From the NCBI GenBank assembly GCA_024641445.1, contig JAHEDA010000077.1, forward strand, positions 1 to 9,516: DNA of 9,516 bases. The letters are read 5' to 3'. Origin of the DNA: Gammaproteobacteria bacterium (GTDB taxonomy: Bacteria; Pseudomonadota; Gammaproteobacteria; UBA6429; Thiohalophilaceae). Position numbers and translations under genes: made by a program. The notes beneath the pieces are model-generated. The model had not been told where the DNA came from. It saw only the letters and a program-made list of their open reading frames with translations, and ran no database searches. Shown here piece after piece: positions 1-4,550 of the stretch; the first letter of the stretch is position 1; every line of letters begins with the position of its first letter.

Positions 1-1
1 T

Positions 2-367
2 ATCTCGCTAAGTCGTTCAATTGTCCAGCAAATTTGTGGTATGGCGATGGAATTACCGGTCATTACGCTTGACCCAAATCTGGAACAGTTGTTGCATCAG
101 TCAATGCAAGTGGCTGATGGGACGGGTATGAGTGTTGAGCCGGGATTGGCGGAGCGCCTGCATAAGGCACTCGCCGATAGCGCCAAGGCGCAAGAGCAGT
201 CTGGGCAACCGTCAATCCTGTTGGTATCCGCCGGGTTGCGCAACATGCTGGCCCGTTTCATCCGTCACACGATAACGGGGCTGCACGTCCTGTCCTACAA
301 CGAGATACCGAGTGATCGCCAAATTCGTATTGTGGCGACGGTCGGTGGGCAAAAGCCTGCAAGATAG
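2..367 (+). CDS. flhA: Flagellar export-gate protein FlhA, C-terminal 121 residues (5' end outside window)
   Basis: The reading frame is open from the left edge to TAG at 365-367, so only the end of the cytoplasmic domain is present. FlhA is the large inner-membrane component of the flagellar type III export gate, and its cytoplasmic domain forms the nonameric ring that docks substrates and chaperones. The visible part contains the family-typical stretch LSRSIVQQI, then LPVITLDPNLEQLL, then a late segment with PSILLVSAGLRNMLARFIR, all characteristic of the FlhA/InvA/LcrD C-terminus. The first ATG visible (41) is internal and should not be taken as a start. The protein ends 36 bases before flhF, the usual order in polar flagellates. 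The identification rests on recognised C-terminal motifs and on synteny. The transmembrane N-terminal half cannot be assessed here. Confidence 0.95.
   Translation: MSLSRSIVQQICGMAMELPVITLDPNLEQLLHQSMQVADGTGMSVEPGLAERLHKALADSAKAQEQSGQPSILLVSAGLRNMLARFIRHTITGLHVLSYNEIPSDRQIRIVATVGGQKPAR
80..96 (+). promoter_or_regulatory. Possible sigma-54 (RpoN) promoter inside the flhA 3' end
   Basis: The sequence CTGGAACAGTTGTTGCA has GG at 82-83 and GC at 94-95, separated by exactly 10 bases. It agrees with the YTGGCACGrNNNTTGCW consensus at all but two informative positions. Transcription would begin near 107 and run about 300 bases to flhF. Flagellar assembly genes of this type are commonly RpoN/FleQ-dependent in polar flagellates (family knowledge). 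The same bases encode a conserved FlhA segment (LEQLLHQ), so the match could be coincidental. No FleQ site was identified. Confidence 0.3.
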
Positions 368-403
368 AGTGATTCGGCATAAGCGGATGAGGTTCACGAG
401 ATT

Positions 404-1636
404 ATGAACATAAAAAGATTTACAGCCCCGGATATGCGCATGGCCATCCACAAGGTTCGCGAGGCGATGGGACCCGATGCCGTGATCCTTTCAAACAAGC
501 GCGTGGAAGAGGGTGTCGAGATCGTTGCCGCGGTGGAATACGACGAGAGTCTGATTGGACGTAATAGTAAGGATATTGAGGCGGGCGGTCAGGATGTTAA
601 GCGTCAGGAGATTTGGAACGACGTTCGGCTCAGTCGAAATATCCCTGATGCGCCAATCATACCACGTCGTCCACAGGCCCCGGTGCAACCCTTTGCCGAA
701 CAGGGCATGAAGAATATGCAGGAGGAACTCAGTTCTCTGCGCAATATGTTGATGTACCAACTCTCTGGTCTGGCCTGGGGTAATGAAAAGCGTTATCACC
801 CAACGCGTGCGCGTCTTTTGCAGCGACTGATCGCCCTGGGCCTGAGCGCAAAACTTGCGCGTGACCTGAGTGAAGAGATCAACGAAGAGCAAGACATCAC
901 CCACTGCTGGCGTATGGCGCTGGGCATCCTCGCGCATCGGCTGCCGATTTCTGAGCACGACCTGATCGAAAAGGGTGGCATTGTCACCGTGATGGGGGCC
1001 ACGGGTGTTGGCAAGACCACAACGGTTGCCAAGCTGGCGGCGCGTTACATGCTGAAACACGATACCAAATCGGTCGGTCTTGTCTCTGCCGACAACCAGC
1101 GTGTGGCCTCTCATGCCCAGCTGCGCAGTTATGCACGCATCCTTGGGGTGCCGATCCGAACTGTCTCTAATATCGAAGGTGTTCGTGACGCCCTCAGTCA
1201 CTTTCATCACAAGGAGCTGGTCATCATTGATACCGCCGGGATGGGTGCTGCGGAGATGAGTTTTAATACCCAGATTGCCGCCCTCAGGGAGGGGCATCGC
1301 CCGGTACGCAATTATCTGGTCATGGCCACCAACTCCCAGCGCGGCGTACTGACCGAGGTTGCCAAGTCTTTTACCGGGGTCAAGTTGAGTGGCTGTATCC
1401 TCAGTAAAGTGGATGAGACCACGAGCCTGGGCGGTGCCCTCTCGGTCGCCATTGAGTCGAACCTGCCGATCGCCTACCTCTGTGATGGCCAACGGGTGCC
1501 AGACGACCTCCATCGTGCCCGCGCCCACAGCCTCGTCAGCCGTAGTGTCGCGATCATGCAACAGGTGGGGTCAACCACACGGGATGATGCTATTTCCTTA
1601 ACGGTAGGTGGAATGGTGGCGCATGCACATGGTTGA
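404..1636 (+). CDS. flhF: Flagellar placement SRP-type GTPase FlhF
   Basis: This 410-residue protein belongs to the SRP-GTPase family (Ffh, FtsY, FlhF). It acts at the cell pole to position and start assembly of the polar flagellum. The N-terminus (MNIKRFTAPDMRMAIHKVRE, then MGPDAVILSNKR) is the standard FlhF B-domain start. A proline-rich linker lies around residues 85-95, a helical N domain at about 125-190, and the G domain from about 190 on. The P-loop GATGVGKT is at residues 198-205, DTAGMG at 276-281, and the base-specificity motif SKVD at 334-337, where SRP GTPases usually have TKxD. ATG 404 is preceded by GAGG at 389-392 with an 11-base spacer, and the family N-terminus begins exactly there. 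The 3' end overlaps the start of fleN. A 356-codon antisense frame over this gene is judged a shadow. Confidence 0.97.
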   Translation: MNIKRFTAPDMRMAIHKVREAMGPDAVILSNKRVEEGVEIVAAVEYDESLIGRNSKDIEAGGQDVKRQEIWNDVRLSRNIPDAPIIPRRPQAPVQPFAEQGMKNMQEELSSLRNMLMYQLSGLAWGNEKRYHPTRARLLQRLIALGLSAKLARDLSEEINEEQDITHCWRMALGILAHRLPISEHDLIEKGGIVTVMGATGVGKTTTVAKLAARYMLKHDTKSVGLVSADNQRVASHAQLRSYARILGVPIRTVSNIEGVRDALSHFHHKELVIIDTAGMGAAEMSFNTQIAALREGHRPVRNYLVMATNSQRGVLTEVAKSFTGVKLSGCILSKVDETTSLGGALSVAIESNLPIAYLCDGQRVPDDLHRARAHSLVSRSVAIMQQVGSTTRDDAISLTVGGMVAHAHG

Positions 1637-2513
1637 TACTCAGGGTGGCTCACAGGTAAGCACCCGGAAGGGACAACAGTCTGACCGACCGGTGCGTGTT
1701 ATCGCCGTGACCGGTGGCAAGGGTGGGGTAGGTAAGACAAATGTCTCCGTCAACCTGGCCATGGCGATGGCCGAGTCGGGCAAAAAGGTAATATTAATGG
1801 ACGCTGACCTGGGTCTGGCCAACGTCGATGTACTTTTGGGACTGCACCCCAAACACACCCTGCGTGATGTCATCAGGGGCACACATACCCTTGATGAGGT
1901 CATGGTGGAGGGCCCAAATGGGATGCTGGTTATCCCGGCCTCGTCGGGCCTCCAGGATATGGTGCACCTCACCCCTGTACAACATGCCGGTCTAATCCGT
2001 GCCTTTAGCAGTATTGAGGCCGATGTGGATGTCTTGATTGTGGATACCGCCGCAGGTATCTCCGATGGTGTCATCAGTTTTTGCCGTGCCGCCCAGGAGG
2101 TGGTGATGGTAGTCCATGACGAACCTGCCTCGATTACCGATGCCTATGCCCAGATCAAACTTTTGAATCGTGAGCACGGCCTGTTCCGCTTTCACATCCT
2201 GCCCAACATGGCCGAGAGCGCCCAGGAGGGCCGGGATGTCTATGAAAAGATAGCCAAAGTGACTGACCGATTCCTCGATGTTGCGCTAGACTATATGGGC
2301 TACGTACCCTACGATGAGTACCTGGTTAAATCAGTCAGAAAACAGCGAGCAGTTGTGGAAGCATTTCCTCGAAGCAGATCCGCCTTGGCATTTAAGAATC
2401 TCGCCGAGAAGGCACAAAAGTGGCCCCTGCCGAGTGCAGCGGGTGGTCATCTGGAATTCTTTGTGGAGCGCCTGATCCAGGGTAACCAGCCCAAGGCCGA
2501 GGTATTGCCATGA
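1623..2513 (+). CDS. fleN: Flagellar number regulator FleN (FlhG), MinD-like ATPase
   Basis: This P-loop ATPase of the MinD/ParA family limits the number of polar flagella. In Pseudomonas it does so by antagonising the activator FleQ, and the FlhG family works together with FlhF. With the start at 1623 (296 residues) the deviant Walker A motif KGGVGKTN is at 33-40, the DADLGLANVDVLLG segment begins at D60, and DTAAGIS is at 141-147. The C-terminus carries HLEFFVERLIQ, consistent with the amphipathic membrane-targeting helix known in this family. The start is uncertain: GTG 1608, ATG 1623 and ATG 1629 are all in frame. AGGTGG at 1606-1611 favours 1623 and GGTGG at 1615-1619 favours 1629. All of these overlap flhF by 8-29 bases. 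The stop TGA overlaps the fliA ATG (ATGA). No N-terminal DQxxxLR-type motif is seen. Confidence 0.95.
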   Translation: MHMVDTQGGSQVSTRKGQQSDRPVRVIAVTGGKGGVGKTNVSVNLAMAMAESGKKVILMDADLGLANVDVLLGLHPKHTLRDVIRGTHTLDEVMVEGPNGMLVIPASSGLQDMVHLTPVQHAGLIRAFSSIEADVDVLIVDTAAGISDGVISFCRAAQEVVMVVHDEPASITDAYAQIKLLNREHGLFRFHILPNMAESAQEGRDVYEKIAKVTDRFLDVALDYMGYVPYDEYLVKSVRKQRAVVEAFPRSRSALAFKNLAEKAQKWPLPSAAGGHLEFFVERLIQGNQPKAEVLP

Positions 2514-3244
2514 ACGGACTTGCCATGTATCTGGCAACACAGCCCGCCCGACACGAAGACACGGTCGAGCGGCATGCCCCCTTGGTCAAACGTATTGCCT
2601 GTCACCTGATTAATCGTCTACCCGCCAGCGTCCAGCTAGAAGACCTGATCCAGGCAGGGATGATCGGTCTACTTGAGGCCTCCCGTAATTACGACGAGGG
2701 CCAGGGTGCCAGTTTCGAGACCTATGCCGGTATTCGTATCCGTGGCGCCATGCTGGATGAAATTCGCAAGAATGACTGGGCGCCTCGCTCGGTCCACCGT
2801 AAAGCCCGTATGGTGGCTGAGGCCGTGCGTGAGATCGAGCACTCACAAGGGCGTGATGCCCGAGATACCGAGATTGCCGCTCAATTGGAAATGCCCCTGG
2901 AGGATTATTACAAGATCCTGCAGGACAACAGCTACCACAAGGTCCTGAGCTTTGAAGATATGGGCTTGGGTGATGAATCCATCCTGGAAACCATGTCGGA
3001 CAACGCCCCGGGCATCCTTGATGGCCTGCAGCGGGATGACATGCAGCGAATCCTGTCCGAGGCCATCGCCAGCCTCCCCGAACGTGAACGTCTGGTGATG
3101 GCGCTTTACTACGACGAAGAGCTGAACTTGCGTGAGATCGGGGCGGTTATGGGGGTAAGCGAGTCTCGAGTTAGCCAGATCCATAGCCAGGCAGTTATCC
3201 GTCTACAGGCCCGCATGGGCAAACGTATTGAGTCCGGTAATTAA
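2510..3244 (+). CDS. fliA: Flagellar sigma factor FliA (sigma-28)
   Basis: This 244-residue alternative sigma factor directs RNA polymerase to late flagellar and chemotaxis promoters. It is normally held inactive by FlgM until the hook is complete (family knowledge). Region 2 is clear: APLVKRIACHLINRLP, then LEDLIQAGMIGLLEA, then FETYAGIRIRGAMLDEIRKN ending in DWAPR. Region 3 follows from about residue 95 (SVHRKARMVAEAVREIE). Region 4 with its helix-turn-helix lies near the C-terminus: LPERERLVMALYYDEELNLREIG, shown here only as landmarks LPERERLVM and LREIGAVMGVSESRVSQIHS. Length matches the family, about 240 residues. ATG 2510 overlaps the fleN stop, and GAGG at 2498-2501 lies 8 bases upstream. 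A second in-frame ATG at 2525 lacks a site. The promoter for the next block begins within its own stop codon. Confidence 0.97.
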   Translation: MNGLAMYLATQPARHEDTVERHAPLVKRIACHLINRLPASVQLEDLIQAGMIGLLEASRNYDEGQGASFETYAGIRIRGAMLDEIRKNDWAPRSVHRKARMVAEAVREIEHSQGRDARDTEIAAQLEMPLEDYYKILQDNSYHKVLSFEDMGLGDESILETMSDNAPGILDGLQRDDMQRILSEAIASLPERERLVMALYYDEELNLREIGAVMGVSESRVSQIHSQAVIRLQARMGKRIESGN

Positions 3245-3268
3245 AACTTTTCCATTCCCGTCCGATAA
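3242..3268 (+). promoter_or_regulatory. FliA (sigma-28) promoter for the che-mot block
   Basis: TAAA at 3242-3245 and TCCGATAA at 3261-3268 are separated by exactly 15 bases. The consensus is TAAA-N15-GCCGATAA, so only the first base of the -10 element differs. The -35 element includes the fliA stop codon TAA (3242-3244). Transcription should begin near 3274-3277, giving an untranslated leader of about 95 bases before cheY. In Pseudomonas-type regulation, che and mot genes are late FliA-dependent genes, which fits. This is the best-supported regulatory site in the window. Confidence 0.8.
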
Positions 3269-3369
3269 TCTTCTCAAGATCATTCCCGTTACCATTAAAT
3301 ACCACCTTCTAGGTGTATTGGCGTGTGCATGGCTGTGTATTGTTTAACCAGCGTTAAGCGGAGGCAAGT
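3245..3369 (+). other. fliA-cheY intergenic leader region
   Basis: This 125-base gap holds most of the sigma-28 promoter and two short inverted repeats. CACCT-TCT-AGGTG lies at 3303-3315 and TTAAC-CAGC-GTTAA at 3344-3357. Neither stem exceeds 5 bp or is followed by a T run, so neither is called a terminator; transcription from upstream can probably read through into cheY. The second repeat lies just before the strong ribosome site GGAGG (3360-3364) and could mildly influence cheY translation. A sigma-54-like element at 3318-3334 is reported separately. No small coding gene is seen. Confidence 0.6.
3318..3334 (+). promoter_or_regulatory. Weak sigma-54-like element upstream of cheY
   Basis: TTGGCGTGTGCATGGCT has GG at 3320-3321 and GC at 3332-3333 with the required 10-base gap. 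It matches roughly 11 of 14 informative consensus positions, but the -24 half is GGCGTG where GGCACG is expected, and the -12 half is TGGCT where TTGCW is expected. Transcription would start near 3345, about 25 bases before the cheY GTG. The sigma-28 promoter upstream is a much better match, so this is a low-confidence alternative. Confidence 0.15.
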
Positions 3370-3756
3370 GTGAACAAAGAGATGAAGATCCTGGTCGTGG
3401 ACGATTTTTCTACGATGAGGCGCATTATTAAAAACCTCTTACGCGATTTGGGGTTTAACAACACAACCGAGGCCGATGATGGCCTGACCGCTCTCCCCAT
3501 GTTGCAGAAAGGCGACTTTGATTTCCTTATAACCGACTGGAATATGCCGGGCATGCAGGGTATCGACCTGCTCAAGGCCGTCCGCGCCGATGAAAAACTC
3601 GCCACGCTGCCCGTCATGATGGTTACAGCGGAGCAAAAGCGTGAACAGATTGTGGAGGCGGCCCAGGCCGGTGTGAACGGTTACATCGTCAAGCCTTTTA
3701 CTGCCCAGACGCTAAAAGAGAAGATTGAAAAGATCTTCGAACGTGTGGACGGTTAA
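3370..3756 (+). CDS. cheY: Chemotaxis response regulator CheY
   Basis: This single-domain receiver of 128 residues is phosphorylated by CheA and then binds the flagellar switch protein FliM to change rotation. All receiver residues are present: acidic pair D11/D12, phospho-acceptor D56 in TDWNMPG, T86 in MVTAE, Y105 and K108 in NGYIVKPF. The sequence DDFSTMRRIIKNLLRDLGF is the classical CheY helix 1 signature. The start is GTG 3370, because GGAGG at 3360-3364 sits 5 bases upstream and the resulting N-terminus (MNKEMKILVVDD) has the length seen in enteric CheY. ATG 3382 would be 17 bases from the site and is less likely. It is the first gene of the block behind the sigma-28 promoter and lies 26 bases before cheZ. 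Confidence 0.97.
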   Translation: MNKEMKILVVDDFSTMRRIIKNLLRDLGFNNTTEADDGLTALPMLQKGDFDFLITDWNMPGMQGIDLLKAVRADEKLATLPVMMVTAEQKREQIVEAAQAGVNGYIVKPFTAQTLKEKIEKIFERVDG

Positions 3757-3782
3757 TCCCATATTCAATAGGGGCTAGAGGA

Positions 3783-4520
3783 ATGGATGAGACGCTCATC
3801 ACCGAGGACAACATTGCGCGCGTACGCGACCTGCTGGCGACTATGGAGCAGGGTGATGAGGCCGGAGCAAAAGAGGTGTTGGATGAACTGGCGCGTGTGC
3901 GCGAGACCCAGCTCTATATTGAAATGGGAAAGTTGACACGAGAATTGCACGATGCAATCAAGTCCTTCGGGATGGATGACCAGATCGCTCACTTGGCAGA
4001 ACAGGATATCCCCGATGCACGTGCACGCTTGAAGTACGTGATTGAAATGACCGACAAGGCCGCGCATCGGACGCTGGGTGCGGTTGAAGAGTCTCTCCCC
4101 TTATGCGAGGGAATGGAAGACCGATCCAACGAGTTACATCAGGAATGGCGGCGATTTATACACCGTGAGATGGACCTGAAAGAGTTTAAGGAACTGAGCA
4201 AGCGGCTGGACCACTTTCTGACCGAGAATACGGGCGATGCAGGCAAGCTAAGGCAGTATCTGAATGATGTGTTGATGGCTCAAGATTATCAGGACCTGAC
4301 CAGCCAGATCATCAAACGTGTAATTGGACTGGTGGAACAGGTTGAAGGCAATTTGGTGAATTTAATACGTTTGTCAGGTACCAATCTGGGTATACATCCC
4401 GGCAAGACTGAAGAAAGTGAAATTAAGGCAACCGGGCCTGTTGTGCCAGGTGTGGATAAAGGCAATTTGGTGTCGGGACAGGATGAGGTCGATGACCTCT
4501 TGTCGAGTCTAGGCTTCTAG
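3783..4520 (+). CDS. cheZ: CheY-phosphate phosphatase CheZ
   Basis: This 245-residue protein speeds dephosphorylation of CheY-P. The central part is strongly helical and acidic, as expected for the long four-helix bundle of the CheZ dimer. The catalytic segment MAQDYQDLTSQ is intact: D171 and Q175 correspond to D143 and Q147 of the E. coli enzyme, where the glutamine enters the CheY active site. A variable linker (about residues 205-230) leads to the conserved C-terminal CheY-tethering peptide DEVDDLLSSLGF, which ends the protein. ATG 3783 is directly preceded by AGAGGA, and GGGG lies at 3771-3774; no better in-frame start is visible. A CheZ downstream of cheY is typical of gamma- and betaproteobacteria. 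The gap to cheA is 30 bases. Confidence 0.96.
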   Translation: MDETLITEDNIARVRDLLATMEQGDEAGAKEVLDELARVRETQLYIEMGKLTRELHDAIKSFGMDDQIAHLAEQDIPDARARLKYVIEMTDKAAHRTLGAVEESLPLCEGMEDRSNELHQEWRRFIHREMDLKEFKELSKRLDHFLTENTGDAGKLRQYLNDVLMAQDYQDLTSQIIKRVIGLVEQVEGNLVNLIRLSGTNLGIHPGKTEESEIKATGPVVPGVDKGNLVSGQDEVDDLLSSLGF

Positions 4521-4550
4521 TAGTTAGAGGCATAAGCAGGATTTGCGACC

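Noticed and set aside
368..403. Promoter between flhA and flhF
   Set aside because: The 36 bases contain no acceptable sigma-70, sigma-28 or sigma-54 element, only the flhF ribosome site.
491..1561. A 356-codon open frame on the - strand opposite flhF
   Set aside because: The + strand encodes a complete FlhF with intact GTPase motifs. The antisense protein shows no recognisable domain or hydrophobic pattern, and long antisense frames follow from codon bias against TTA, CTA and TCA on the sense strand.
1608..1636. flhF/fleN overlap considered as a frameshift or fused gene
   Set aside because: Both proteins are full length with conserved ends and starts; the overlap is ordinary translational coupling.
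3303..3357. Inverted repeats after fliA considered as a terminator
   Set aside because: Stems are only 5 bp and neither is followed by a run of T; the sigma-28 promoter also lies upstream of them, so a terminator here would block cheY.
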